DNA of 64,000 nucleotides. Origin: Glycomyces artemisiae (GTDB taxonomy: Bacteria; Actinomycetota; Actinomycetes; Mycobacteriales; Micromonosporaceae). The notes beneath the pieces were generated by a model. The model saw nothing but the letters and a program-made list of their open reading frames with translations, made no database searches and was not told where the DNA came from. The position numbers and the translations under genes were made by a program. Positions within the stretch are counted from its first letter, which is position 1, and every line of letters starts with the position of its first letter. The stretch lies in the NCBI RefSeq assembly GCF_003002955.1, contig NZ_PVTJ01000010.1, positions 62,001 to 126,000 of the forward strand, read 5' to 3'. Of this stretch, positions 1 through 8,015 are shown in pieces.

Positions 1-219
1 GACGAGCTCCGCGGCGCCCCCGACCGGTTCGACGTCGACGCCGCGATCCTCGAACGCGCCCTTCGCAAACGCCTCGGCGCCGAGCCCTTCGAGGCGGCGG
101 CGCGGCACGGCCGCGCCCTCGACCGGGACGCGGCCCTCGCCCGTCTGGAGCGGGCGTGCAAAGCGCGAGAGCCGGACCCGGAGGCCCGGCGCTCGCGCGG
201 TGCTTCCCAGTTGGATTAG
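1..219 (+). CDS. C-terminal end of a regulator/ATPase-like protein (5' end outside window)
   Basis: An open frame enters at base 1 and stops at TAG 217-219, giving 72 residues. The tail (LGAEPFEAAARHGRALD, then DAALARL) looks like the extreme C-terminus of the large BTAD/LuxR-type regulators with TPR repeats, where a 'fexAwxeGralsleeA' pattern precedes a short end. The N-terminal domains are not visible, so the class is an inference from the tail alone. It converges on the DrrAB-type exporter downstream, which such regulators often accompany. Confidence 0.5.
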   Translation, partial: DELRGAPDRFDVDAAILERALRKRLGAEPFEAAARHGRALDRDAALARLERACKAREPDPEARRSRGASQLD

Positions 220-223
220 TCCC

Positions 224-257
224 GATCCCTCTGCGCCCCTTGCCAGGCGCAGGGATC
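224..257. terminator. bidirectional stem-loop between converging genes
   Basis: GATCCC at 224-229 pairs with GGGATC at 252-257, and GCGCC/GGCGC pair inside. It sits between the stop at 219 and the permease stop at 256, so it can end both transcripts. There is no clear T run. Confidence 0.5.
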
Positions 258-1074
258 AGGTGCGCCGCCGGTAGGCCGCGACCGCGAGCGGCGCGAACAC
301 CGCGATGATCCCGGCGATCCACGCGAGGGTCACCGCGACCGGCGTGGCGACCGGCCCGCCGACCATGAGCCCGCGCGCCGCGTCCATCGCGTACACCGAC
401 GGGTTCACGTCCATCCACGCCTGGAGCCAGCCGGGCATCGACGCGGTCGGGGTGAGCATGTTCGTGCCGAACGTCAGCGGGAACGTCACGATGAACGCGA
501 TGCCCTGCACCGACCCCGGCTCCTTCATGACCGCACCGAGCAGCAGGAACACCCAGCTCAGCGCGAACCCGAGCCCGATCGCGAGCAGGCACGCCGCGAG
601 CGCCCGCGCCGGGTCGGTCTCGATCCGGAACCCCAGCAGGTACGAGAACCCGAGCAGCACGACGATGGTGACCACGTACCGGATCGCGTCCCCGAGCACC
701 GCGCCGATGAGCGGTGCGGACCGCCCGATCGGCATCGACCGGAACCGGTCGAACAGGCCGCTCTTCAGGTCCGTGGAGAAGTTCGTGCCCGACTGGATCG
801 ACGCGAACAGCGTCAGCATCACCATCAGCGCGGGCACGAGCGTCTGGAGGTACGCGGCGGTGTCGCCCGCGAGCGCGCCGCCGAGGAGGAACCCGAACAT
901 CGCGGTGAAGATGATCGGCTGGAGCGTCACGTCGAGCAGCTGCTCGGGGTTCCGCATGGTCTTGACGAGGTTGCGCCAGGCGAGCGCGAGCGAGTGCCGC
1001 GCGAGCGCGAACGGGCGCTTGACGGCCGCGGCGTCGAGGCCGGGCGCGGCGGGCGCGGTGAGGACGGCGGTCAT
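256..1074 (-). CDS. DrrB-type ABC-2 transporter permease
   Basis: A 272-residue integral membrane protein, the permease half of a daunorubicin-resistance-type (ABC-2) exporter. The N-terminal amphipathic part contains RNLVKTMRNPEQLLD, followed by about six hydrophobic segments. The cytoplasmic loop has FDRFRSMPIGR, the typical 'dRfrslPi' signature of the family. The ATG (1072-1074) overlaps the TGA of the ATPase gene (1071-1073) by four bases, so the two are translationally coupled. Substrate is unknown; close relatives export antibiotics or lipids. Confidence 0.88.
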   Translation of the reverse strand: MTAVLTAPAAPGLDAAAVKRPFALARHSLALAWRNLVKTMRNPEQLLDVTLQPIIFTAMFGFLLGGALAGDTAAYLQTLVPALMVMLTLFASIQSGTNFSTDLKSGLFDRFRSMPIGRSAPLIGAVLGDAIRYVVTIVVLLGFSYLLGFRIETDPARALAACLLAIGLGFALSWVFLLLGAVMKEPGSVQGIAFIVTFPLTFGTNMLTPTASMPGWLQAWMDVNPSVYAMDAARGLMVGGPVATPVAVTLAWIAGIIAVFAPLAVAAYRRRT

Positions 1075-2036
1075 GCCGGCACCTCCGTTTTCTGGTCGTT
1101 GCTGCTGGTGACGTGCCCGGTGAGCTTGAAGAACACGTCGTCGAGGTCGGGGAGGCGGAGCGCCAGCTCGGTGACGCCGATCCCGGCGAGCGCGAGCTCG
1201 GCGACGATCGCGGTGAACACGAGCTCGTTCTCCGCGGGCACGGCGAGCACGCCGCGCTGCGGCGACTCGGGCTCGTGCCCGGTGAACTTCCGCAGCAGGC
1301 CGGCGACGGCGTCGATGGAGCCGGCCTCGCTGGGCCGCACCACGATCGACTGCCCGCCGACGATCCGCTTCAGCTCGGCGGGCGTGCCGTGCGCGATGAC
1401 GCGGCCGTGGTCGAACACGCTGATCTCGTCGGCGAGCGCGTCGGCCTCTTCGAGGTACTGCGTGGTGAGCAGGACCGTGGTGCCGTCGGCGACGAGCCTG
1501 CGCACGACGCCCCACAGCTCCTCGCGCTTGACCGGGTCGAGCCCCGTCGTCGGCTCGTCGAGGAAGACGGTGCGCGGGCGGCCCATGAGGCTCGCGGCGA
1601 GGTCGAGGCGGCGGCGCATCCCGCCGGAGTAGGTCTTGACGGTGCGCTTCGCGGCGTCGGCGAGGTCGAAATCGGCCAGGAGCTGCTTCGTGCGGGACCG
1701 GATCTCGCTGCCGCGCAGGTCGAGGAGCCTGCCGATGAGCTGGAGGTTCTCCATCCCGGTCAGGTCGTCGTCGACGGACGCGAACTGCCCGGTGAGCCCG
1801 ATCCGGCGCCGCACCTCGTCGGGGCGGCGCGTGACGTCGATGCCGTCGACCCGCGCGGCGCCGCCGTCGGGGCGCAGGAGCGTCGCGAGGACGCGCACCA
1901 TGGTGGTCTTGCCCGCGCCGTTGGGCCCGAGCACGCCGAGGACGGTGCCCTCCTCGGCGGCCAGGTCGACCCCGGCGAGGGCGGTGAAGTCGCCGAAGCG
2001 CTTGACGAGCCCTTCGGTCTCGAATGCGGTGGACAT
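1071..2036 (-). CDS. DrrA-type ABC transporter ATP-binding protein
   Basis: A 321-residue nucleotide-binding subunit that pairs with the permease just downstream. Walker A is GPNGAGKTT, the signature motif is YSGGMRRRLDLA, Walker B is TVFLDEPTTGLDP, and a C-terminal DrrA extension ends in a LPDLDDVFFKLTG-type motif. Typical length for the daunorubicin-resistance ATPase family is 310-330 residues. The start ATG at 2034-2036 has a GAAGGGAAACCC stretch in front. The upstream region holds a short GAACC/GGTTC inverted repeat (about 2069-2081) that could be an operator. Confidence 0.92.
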   Translation of the reverse strand: MSTAFETEGLVKRFGDFTALAGVDLAAEEGTVLGVLGPNGAGKTTMVRVLATLLRPDGGAARVDGIDVTRRPDEVRRRIGLTGQFASVDDDLTGMENLQLIGRLLDLRGSEIRSRTKQLLADFDLADAAKRTVKTYSGGMRRRLDLAASLMGRPRTVFLDEPTTGLDPVKREELWGVVRRLVADGTTVLLTTQYLEEADALADEISVFDHGRVIAHGTPAELKRIVGGQSIVVRPSEAGSIDAVAGLLRKFTGHEPESPQRGVLAVPAENELVFTAIVAELALAGIGVTELALRLPDLDDVFFKLTGHVTSSNDQKTEVPA

Positions 2037-2136
2037 GCGGGTTTCCCTTCGAACCTTGTCGGTTGACGGAACCCATGGTTCGCGGCCCGCATGTCATCGG
2101 CGGTGCACGCGCGTGTCACCCCCGCACGCGCCCGTG

Positions 2137-2931
2137 TCAGACCCTGACGAACGGCCTGGTCAAGTGCGGTGTAGCCAGGTGGATCGCGGCGTCGGTGGCG
2201 AGGATCGCCTCGCGGGAGCGCTTGGCGGCGGGGCGGTCCATCTCGTGGGCGTATTCGAGGGCGGGGTGGGCGAGCTGGATGGCGTGGACCAGCAGGTCGC
2301 CGGTGACGACGGCGAGGTCGCGGCCCGATTCGACGAGGACGCTTTGGTGGCCGGGGGTGTGCCCCGGGGTCGCCACGACGCGCTCGCCGGTGGGCAGCCG
2401 CGTGTCGCCGTCGAGGAGGCGCAGGCGCTCGGCGCCGAGCAGCGGCGCGATGATCTGGCCCTCCAGCTTCGGGTTGATCGCCTCGATCGCTTCGAACTCC
2501 TTGCGCTGCAACAGGTACTCGGCGTTCGGGAAGTAAGGGTGCTTATCGTCGCCCACCACGGCCCAGCCGATGTGGTCCGAGTGCAGATGGGTCAGCACGA
2601 CCCGGTCGACCTCGGCCGGGTCGATCCCGGCCGCCGCCAGCTCCTCCGGGAGCCGCCCCGGCACCGGCGTCCACGAGGCCGCCGGGGCCCCGGCCGGACC
2701 GATCCCGGTGTCCACCAGCGTGACGCCCCGGTCCGAGCGGATCGCGAAGGCCCGGAACTGGAGCACCCACTCGCCGTTCGCGTCCACCGCATCGGGATCG
2801 AGCGCGTCCGCGTCCGCCCACTGCTCCGGCGTCGCGTCCGGGAACGCCTCCGCCCGCGAGGAGAGGAACGGCCCCACCCCGTCGGTCAAAGCGATGATCT
2901 GATGCGACCCGAGGTCCAGCGTTGCCGTCAT
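2137..2931 (-). CDS. MBL-fold metallo-hydrolase (lactonase/glyoxalase II-like)
   Basis: A 264-residue metallo-beta-lactamase-fold enzyme. HLHSDHIGW supplies the HxHxDH metal site, GHTPGHQSV is the second histidine motif, and VVTGDLLVH carries the bridging Asp. The N-acyl-homoserine-lactonase-like group has this layout, but substrate cannot be read from the sequence. I chose the ATG at 2931 because AGGA lies eight bases before it; in-frame starts at 2937 and 2961 have poor spacing. It is divergent from the epimerase gene at 2986. Confidence 0.85.
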   Translation of the reverse strand: MTATLDLGSHQIIALTDGVGPFLSSRAEAFPDATPEQWADADALDPDAVDANGEWVLQFRAFAIRSDRGVTLVDTGIGPAGAPAASWTPVPGRLPEELAAAGIDPAEVDRVVLTHLHSDHIGWAVVGDDKHPYFPNAEYLLQRKEFEAIEAINPKLEGQIIAPLLGAERLRLLDGDTRLPTGERVVATPGHTPGHQSVLVESGRDLAVVTGDLLVHAIQLAHPALEYAHEMDRPAAKRSREAILATDAAIHLATPHLTRPFVRV

Positions 2932-2985
2932 TCGCATGATCCTGCCACACTGGTGTCGCACAGGCCACGATCAAGGGGAGGCGCG

Positions 2986-3840
2986 ATGGCGCGCGCAGCG
3001 GTCACCGGAGGCAGCGGCAAGCTCGGCAGGGCGGTCGTCCGCCACCTTGTCGAGCACGGCTGGGACGTCGTCAACCTCGACCGGCGCCCCTCGCCCGACG
3101 GCCACGACCCCTACTCCCAGATCGACCTCACCGACTACGGTCAGGCGGTCGAGGCGCTCACCCGCATCGACGACCGCTACGACGGCGTCGACGCCCTCGT
3201 CCACCTCGCCGCGATCCCCGCCCCCGGCCTCCAGCCGAACTCCGCGGTCTTCCGCAACAACATGCTCGCGAGCTACAACGTGTTCGCCGCCGCCCGCCTC
3301 GCCGGGATCGACAACATCGTCTGGGCCTCAAGCGAAACTGTCCTCGGCCTCCCCTTCGAGACCCCGCCCCCGTACCTCCCCGTCGACGAGGAGTACGCCC
3401 CGCGCCCCGAATCCACCTACTCCCTCGTCAAGACCATGGAGGAGACCATGGTCGACCAGTTCTGCCGCTGGAACCCGGACCTGAAGGCCACCGGCCTGCG
3501 GTTCTCCAACGTCATGTACCCCGAGGACTACGCGAAGTTCCCGTCCTTCAACGACGATCCCGCACTGCGCCAGTGGAACCTCTGGTCCTACATCGACGCC
3601 CGCGACGGCGCGCTGGCCGTGCGCCTCGGCCTCGAACGCGAGGGCACCGGCAAGGAGGTCTTCGTGATCGCCTCCCCCGACACGGTCATGACTACTCCGA
3701 CCGCCGACCTCGTCGCCGCCCACTACCCGGACCTCGAACTCAAGCGGCCCGTCTCCGGCCACGAGACGCTCCTCTCGATCGACAAGGCCCGCAGGCTCCT
3801 CGGCTACGACCCGAACCACACCTGGCGCGACCACGTCTGA
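2986..3840 (+). CDS. NAD(P)-dependent epimerase/reductase, extended SDR family
   Basis: A 284-residue Rossmann-fold protein. TGGSGKLG near residue 7 is the dinucleotide site, DRRP at the end of beta-2 (about residue 30) suggests an NAD(H) preference, and YSLVK is the catalytic YxxxK. The ATG follows AAGGGGAGG at good spacing. Relatives act on sugar nucleotides, uronates or similar alcohols; the exact substrate is open. It stands alone on the plus strand, divergent from the MBL gene. Confidence 0.85.
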   Translation: MARAAVTGGSGKLGRAVVRHLVEHGWDVVNLDRRPSPDGHDPYSQIDLTDYGQAVEALTRIDDRYDGVDALVHLAAIPAPGLQPNSAVFRNNMLASYNVFAAARLAGIDNIVWASSETVLGLPFETPPPYLPVDEEYAPRPESTYSLVKTMEETMVDQFCRWNPDLKATGLRFSNVMYPEDYAKFPSFNDDPALRQWNLWSYIDARDGALAVRLGLEREGTGKEVFVIASPDTVMTTPTADLVAAHYPDLELKRPVSGHETLLSIDKARRLLGYDPNHTWRDHV

Positions 3841-3883
3841 GCCGCCCCCTGCAGGTGGCCGTACCTCCATATAGTGGGCGATA

Positions 3884-3902
3884 GGGCCCGCCCCTCGGGC
3901 CC
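3884..3902 (+). terminator. GC stem-loop after the epimerase gene
   Basis: GGGCCCG, a five-base loop and CGGGCCC form a perfect seven-base stem 44 bases after the stop. It has no T run and lies just in front of the WXG100-like pair. Confidence 0.4.
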
Positions 3903-3926
3903 GTCGCGCACCCGGGGAGACCGTCC

Positions 3927-4412
3927 ATGGGACACAACGGCTTCCAAGTCAATACCTCCGCCGTCCGCGAGACCGCCGCGCGGCTGCGCGCCCTCGCCCC
4001 CGAGTTCGACGAGGTCGCCTCCTATGCGGCCGAAGCGGACCCGCCCGGATGGGCGTGGGGACCCGCGGGGTTGCTCTTCGCCGGATCGTACGGGGACGCG
4101 GCCGCTCGGACGGTCGCCGTCCTCGGCAGGCTCGGCCCGGCCCTCGACGGCCTCGCCTCCGGCATCGACGGCTCCTGCGGCGACTACGAACACGCGGACG
4201 GCAAGGCCGGCATCGACTTCGGCGCGATCGTCGACCTGTTCCGCCCCGGCCCGGGCCCCGGCACCGGCAGCCATCCGGGCCCCGGCCCGGCCACGCAGCC
4301 CGGCCCCGGCACCGGCTCCCACCCCGGACCGGGCCCGACCACGCAACCGGGTCCCGGCACCGGCGGCGACCCGCAAGGCAGCGACGGCGCCTACCCGAGG
4401 ACCGCGCCGTGA
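3927..4412 (+). CDS. WXG100-like protein with Pro/Gly repeat tail (probable type VII secretion substrate)
   Basis: A 161-residue protein. Residues 1-100 look like the helical hairpin of actinobacterial ESX-type proteins (FQVNTSAVRETAARLRAL, then ALDGLASGIDGSCGDYE), with Trp-Ala-Trp-Gly near the turn. From residue 109 the chain becomes two 16-residue copies of a PGPGTGSHPGPGP-type unit plus a partial third. The stop overlaps the GTG of the next gene by four bases (GTGA), so the two are a coupled pair, as is usual for type VII substrates and partners. No ESX ATPase or membrane component is in this window. Confidence 0.6.
   Translation: MGHNGFQVNTSAVRETAARLRALAPEFDEVASYAAEADPPGWAWGPAGLLFAGSYGDAAARTVAVLGRLGPALDGLASGIDGSCGDYEHADGKAGIDFGAIVDLFRPGPGPGTGSHPGPGPATQPGPGTGSHPGPGPTTQPGPGTGGDPQGSDGAYPRTAP
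4251..4373 (+). repeat. 48-bp in-frame tandem repeat encoding PGPGTGSHPGPGP units
   Basis: Copies occupy 4251-4298 and 4299-4346, with a partial third copy at 4347-4373. The protein copies differ at a single residue (Ala versus Thr), while the DNA has drifted at synonymous sites. This suggests selection on the protein repeat rather than a fresh duplication. Confidence 0.85.
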
Positions 4413-5317
4413 CCGACCCGATCGACATGTCCGACAAGCCCCGCCACACCGGCTGGGGCAGCCAGACGAGCGCCGAGGGCGACACCGACTACGGCATCGA
4501 CGACCTCGTGCGCGCCCGCCGCGACGGCGACCCGTACTACAAGCGGATCAAGAACATCCGCGACCAGCTCGACGCTGGGGATGAACCCCTCGACCGGCTC
4601 TTCGACGGCGACGCCAGCCACGACGACCTGCTCGTCCTCGCCCAGTCGCTGGTCGCGCTGTATCTGCAGATGTCGGAGATCGTGGACCTCGCCTACGCCA
4701 ACTACGACGGTCCCGACCCCGCCTCCATCGCGGGCGAGGTCGTGAGCATGGGCCTCGACATCCTGCTCGCCGCCGCCCAGCCGCTCCAGGACGCGGTCGG
4801 CCTGGCGCTGTGCAACCCCGAGCGGCTCGGCCTCTCCGCGACCATGTGGCGCGAGACCGAGGCCGCTCTGAACACGTTGTCGCAGCATCTCAGCGGCGCG
4901 GTCGCCGACATGCTCGATGTCCAATGGCAAGGCGCCGCAAGGGACGCCGCCGTCCAGCGTCTTGCCGAGTACCAGGACGCCGTGTTCACCGCGCGCCTCG
5001 TCGCCGCTCTCCTGCAAGAGCTCATGGAGCGCACCGCCGAATTCGCGCAGGCCCTCAACAACCGCGCGAAGACCCTCTACGTGGAGTCCATCATGGATGC
5101 CGTCAGCCTGATCTCCATGATCCTCGGGAACCCCTCGTCCGTGATCGACGTGCTGCTGTCCACCCGCAGCAAGCTCACCCGGCTCGCCTTGGACATCGTG
5201 AACACGCTCCTCGCCGCCGGCCGCATCTACGAGGCCCTGTCCCTGCTCACCGACAAGCTCGCCGACGAGTTCGAGAAGACCACCGCCCTCCTCGACCGCC
5301 TCGCCGCCTGCCGCTGA
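4409..5317 (+). CDS. large WXG100-domain protein, partner of the preceding gene
   Basis: A 302-residue, mostly helical protein of unknown function. A charged N-terminus (residues 1-60) is followed by long amphipathic helices. WQG at residues 173-175 sits between two helices in the position expected for a WXG motif. The GTG start overlaps the previous stop (GTGA), so the pair is made together. The C-terminal helices (residues 210-300) are long and hydrophobic on one face but have no clear membrane span. A secreted toxin-like carrier or an ESX partner are both possible; no nuclease or other catalytic motif was seen. Confidence 0.6.
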   Translation: MTDPIDMSDKPRHTGWGSQTSAEGDTDYGIDDLVRARRDGDPYYKRIKNIRDQLDAGDEPLDRLFDGDASHDDLLVLAQSLVALYLQMSEIVDLAYANYDGPDPASIAGEVVSMGLDILLAAAQPLQDAVGLALCNPERLGLSATMWRETEAALNTLSQHLSGAVADMLDVQWQGAARDAAVQRLAEYQDAVFTARLVAALLQELMERTAEFAQALNNRAKTLYVESIMDAVSLISMILGNPSSVIDVLLSTRSKLTRLALDIVNTLLAAGRIYEALSLLTDKLADEFEKTTALLDRLAACR

Positions 5318-5395
5318 TCCCGGCCGCTCGTGCAACCTTCGGGCGGTTTCGGCGCATCTACTCTGATGTCCGCCTCCCCGTCGAAGGGCCACTCC

Positions 5396-6523
5396 ATGCG
5401 CCGACCCGCACTCGCGCTCCTGTCGCTCCCGCTCCTCCTGACCGCCTGCGGCGGTGAGGAGCCCGTCGAGGTCACCGATGAAGACATCGAGGCGATCGAG
5501 CAGAGCATCGTCAACATCTCCACCTTCAGTTGGGAACTGGTCCAGGCGGAGTACCGCGTCGGCTCCATGTGCATGCAGGACGAGGGCTACACGGTCCACG
5601 ACCCGCTCGCCCTCTTCGGGAACGCCGTCCCGAACCGCTTCACCGGCTTCGCCTCCCCGTACGCCCGCATCCCCACGGTCGAGCAGGCCGAGAAGTTCGC
5701 CTTCGGCGACTGGGTCACCTGGACCGACACCGATGCGGCCCTTGAGATGCGCGAGGACCCCGACTACCTGGCCGCCCACGCCGAGGACCAGGGCTACTGG
5801 GAGCCCGCCTGGGACGCCGAGCACGAGGAGTTCGAGGCCCAGGGCGAGGAGTACACGGTCGCTTGGGAGAAGGCGTGGAAGGGCCCCGAGCGCTACGAGT
5901 ACGACCAGGCGTTCGAGGAGGCGATGGAGTCCGCCGGGGACCCCGCGGAGATCGATCTCGAACAGCCGCCGTTCGGCGGCTGCGAGCTGGAGACCATCGA
6001 GACGGTCTACGGCGAGCCCGAGCAGCGCGAGTACGACGACGGCTCGACATACTGGCTCAAGCCCGGCAACGACGAGAGCCCGCTGACGCAGATCGGCGAC
6101 GGCGAGATCTACGGGGAGATGCTCGGCGAGTACGCCGACGAGGAGGACTCGTTCCTCGGCTGCCTCGCCGACCGCGGCTACGGCGAATGGGAGTTCAGCG
6201 AGCTGGGCTGGCTGGCGACCGACCAGTACATCACGGTGAACCTGTACGGCGACACCACGATCGCCTACGAAGGCGACGAGCGCGTCGAAGTCCCCGAACT
6301 CCCCGACGGCCTCGACACCACCGACCCCGTGGCCGCCGAGTTCGCGATCGCCCTCGACTTCGCGCAGTGCGCCGAGGACTCGGGCCTCCGGGACGGCTCC
6401 GAGGAGCTCTACGCGCGCCTGTACGTGGAGAAGCTCATGCCGAACCAGACCGAGATCTACGCCCAGGAGCAGCAGGTCAAGGACCACTTGGCGAACGCCC
6501 AGTCCTACATCGAGGGGGAGTAG
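5396..6523 (+). CDS. secreted lipoprotein, unknown function
   Basis: A 375-residue protein with an N-terminal signal (MRRPALALLSLPLLL) ending in the lipobox LTAC, so Cys20 should be lipidated and the protein held on the outer face of the membrane. The mature part is strongly acidic, rich in Glu, Asp and Tyr, and contains few Cys (CMQDEGY, GCELET, GCLADRGY, FAQCAED), which may form disulphides. A similar pattern of spaced cysteines occurs in uncharacterised actinobacterial lipoproteins. AAGGG lies eight bases before the ATG. No enzymatic motif was recognised. Confidence 0.8.
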   Translation: MRRPALALLSLPLLLTACGGEEPVEVTDEDIEAIEQSIVNISTFSWELVQAEYRVGSMCMQDEGYTVHDPLALFGNAVPNRFTGFASPYARIPTVEQAEKFAFGDWVTWTDTDAALEMREDPDYLAAHAEDQGYWEPAWDAEHEEFEAQGEEYTVAWEKAWKGPERYEYDQAFEEAMESAGDPAEIDLEQPPFGGCELETIETVYGEPEQREYDDGSTYWLKPGNDESPLTQIGDGEIYGEMLGEYADEEDSFLGCLADRGYGEWEFSELGWLATDQYITVNLYGDTTIAYEGDERVEVPELPDGLDTTDPVAAEFAIALDFAQCAEDSGLRDGSEELYARLYVEKLMPNQTEIYAQEQQVKDHLANAQSYIEGE

Positions 6524-6563
6524 CGGAAGCGGCCGGAGGGGCGAAAGGGGAACGGCTGTCGGT

Positions 6564-6584
6564 CCCCCGATCTACGATCGGGGG
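6564..6584 (+). promoter_or_regulatory. perfect 9-bp inverted repeat over the -10 and start region of the VOC gene
   Basis: CCCCCGATC (6564-6572), TAC, GATCGGGGG (6576-6584) end one base before the ATG at 6586. TACGAT at 6573-6578 fits a -10 seven bases before the start. If transcription starts at the ATG, this is an operator; if it starts further upstream, the hairpin would hide the ribosome site. Confidence 0.5.
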
Positions 6585-6585
6585 C

Positions 6586-7038
6586 ATGGCCGTACCGTTC
6601 AAGATCTGCATCGACTGCACCGACCCGCACCGCTTGGCCGACTTCTGGGCCGCCGCGATGGACTACGTCGTCGAGGACCACTCGGCGCTCATCGCGATGC
6701 TCCTCGAACAGGGGGTCGTCACCGAGGAGCACACCGTGGAGGTCCACGGCCGCAAGGGATGGAAGACCGCCGCCGCGGTCCGCGACCCCGAAGCGCCCTT
6801 CGACCCGGTGCGCGGAACGGGCAAGGGCATGCGGCTGCTGTTCCAGGTCGTGCCCGAGCCGAAGACCGTCAAGAACCGCCTCCACCTGGACCTCCACTAC
6901 GGTCCCGACAATTACGAGGCCGAAGCCGACCGCCTCGAAAGCCTCGGCGCGACCCGCCTGGGCGCCTACGACGAGGACGGCGCCAAGTGGATCCTCATGG
7001 CCGACCCCGAAGGCAACGAGTTCTGCTGCCACGCCTGA
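6586..7038 (+). CDS. glyoxalase-fold (VOC superfamily) protein
   Basis: A 150-residue protein with the two beta-alpha-beta-beta-beta units of the VOC fold. FKICIDCTDPHRLADFWAAAM is the standard opening of glyoxalase-like proteins in actinobacteria, and NRLHLDLH and DPEGNEFCCH are the usual metal-site strands of the second half. The closing 'DPEGNEFC' pattern is typical of this subfamily, whose substrates are mostly unknown. The start lies directly behind the inverted repeat at 6564-6584. Confidence 0.85.
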   Translation: MAVPFKICIDCTDPHRLADFWAAAMDYVVEDHSALIAMLLEQGVVTEEHTVEVHGRKGWKTAAAVRDPEAPFDPVRGTGKGMRLLFQVVPEPKTVKNRLHLDLHYGPDNYEAEADRLESLGATRLGAYDEDGAKWILMADPEGNEFCCHA

Positions 7039-7167
7039 GCACCGGCGGCGGCCGCGAGGCCGCCGCCGACGTCGCCCGCGGGCTCGCGACCACGGGCTGA
7101 GCGGCCTATCGCGCCGACCCGACCGGGCGGTAAATTCGTTCGCGGAACCAGTAGAAGGTGAACCGCG

Positions 7168-7755
7168 ATGCCCGAACCAGACCCGAACGTCCGCCTCTCC
7201 AACGCCGAACGCGAGGCCCTCATCGCCCGGCTCCAGGCCGCCACCGAAGAGGGCCGCCTCGACCTGGACGAGTTCGCCGAGCGCTCCCGCGAGGTCTACG
7301 AAGCGAAGACCTACGCCGAGGTCGAGCGCCTCCTCACCGACCTCCCCGCCGAGGACCGCGCCCTCGCGGTCCCGGGCCGCGCCAAGGTCGGCGGCAACGC
7401 GCCCGACCTGGAACTGAACCCCTCCCACTCGCACGTCAAGCGGCAGGGCGAATGGCGGGTCCCGGCGCGCATCAAGGCCAAGGCGGCCCACAGCGCGATC
7501 ACGCTCGACTGCCGCACTGCCGTGTTCACCGCCGCGGACATCGACCTCGACGTCGACCTCCGGCACTCCAAGATCACGCTCATCCTCCCGCCGAACGCCT
7601 CCGCGATCGACGAGGGCGTCGAGCTCCACGGCGGCGCGGTGGTCAACCGCTGCCACTCGGCCTCCGGCGGCCCCCGGTTCCACATCTCCGGAAAGAACGC
7701 GTGGAGCAAGGTCGTCGTGCGCCGGGAACGCCGCTTCCTGTGGTGGCGTTGGTAA
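7168..7755 (+). CDS. DUF1707 domain protein with cell-wall-sensing-type C-terminus
   Basis: A 195-residue protein. Residues 7-60 (VRLSNAEREALIARLQ, then GRLDLDEFAERS) are the DUF1707/SHOCT-like helical domain. Residues 85-180 form a beta-rich domain (ITLDCRTAVFT, DVDLRHSKITLILPP) resembling the LiaF/YvqF C-terminal domain. It has no membrane span of its own. GAAGGTG precedes the ATG. A role in envelope stress signalling is only inferred from the LiaF similarity. Confidence 0.8.
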   Translation: MPEPDPNVRLSNAEREALIARLQAATEEGRLDLDEFAERSREVYEAKTYAEVERLLTDLPAEDRALAVPGRAKVGGNAPDLELNPSHSHVKRQGEWRVPARIKAKAAHSAITLDCRTAVFTAADIDLDVDLRHSKITLILPPNASAIDEGVELHGGAVVNRCHSASGGPRFHISGKNAWSKVVVRRERRFLWWRW

Positions 7756-7783
7756 GACCCTCCCAGACCGTCCGACCGCTGCA

Positions 7784-7816
7784 GCGGCGTCGCCGAGTAA
7801 TCGGCGGCGCCGCTTT
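7784..7816 (+). terminator. terminator after the DUF1707 gene
   Basis: A 13-bp stem with one mismatch (7784-7796 with 7801-7813), a GTAA loop and then TTT, starting 28 bases after the stop. Confidence 0.7.
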
Positions 7817-7860
7817 CCGGTGTCACCCGGTCCAGTAACGGGTTGTTCACTATTTGCCAT

Positions 7861-7918
7861 GGGATGTCCCTCGAATGGCGTAACTCGCGCGCCCGAGGCT
7901 CGTTAATCACGACATCCC
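7861..7918 (+). promoter_or_regulatory. inverted repeat / structured leader in front of the LuxR regulator
   Basis: GGGATGTC (7861-7868) pairs with GACATCCC (7911-7918), and CCTCG/CGAGG (7869-7873, 7894-7898) extend the stem. It lies about 100 bases before the regulator start and could be an RNA leader structure or a binding site. Confidence 0.35.
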
Positions 7919-7942
7919 TTTCCGATCCACCCATTCACATCC

Positions 7943-7962
7943 ATTCCCACCGATTCCCACCG
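7943..7962 (+). repeat. tandem ATTCCCACCG repeat
   Basis: Two exact 10-bp copies, with a degenerate third (TCCCCACCGG) near 7972. They are part of the leader of the LuxR gene. Confidence 0.5.
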
Positions 7963-8015
7963 GTCGCGCCGTCCCCACCGGCGGCGCGCTCAACTCATCG
8001 AAAGCGAGAAGGACC

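Noticed and set aside
2092-2139. TGTCA repeats upstream of the first exporter as a second SARP site.
   Set aside because: Copies at 2092, 2114 and 2135 are 22 and 21 bp apart, not exactly phased, are in the opposite orientation to the gene, and the last overlaps the MBL stop codon.
4391-6487. A 698-residue minus-strand frame.
   Set aside because: It is antisense to the WXG100-like partner and the lipoprotein and is low-complexity.
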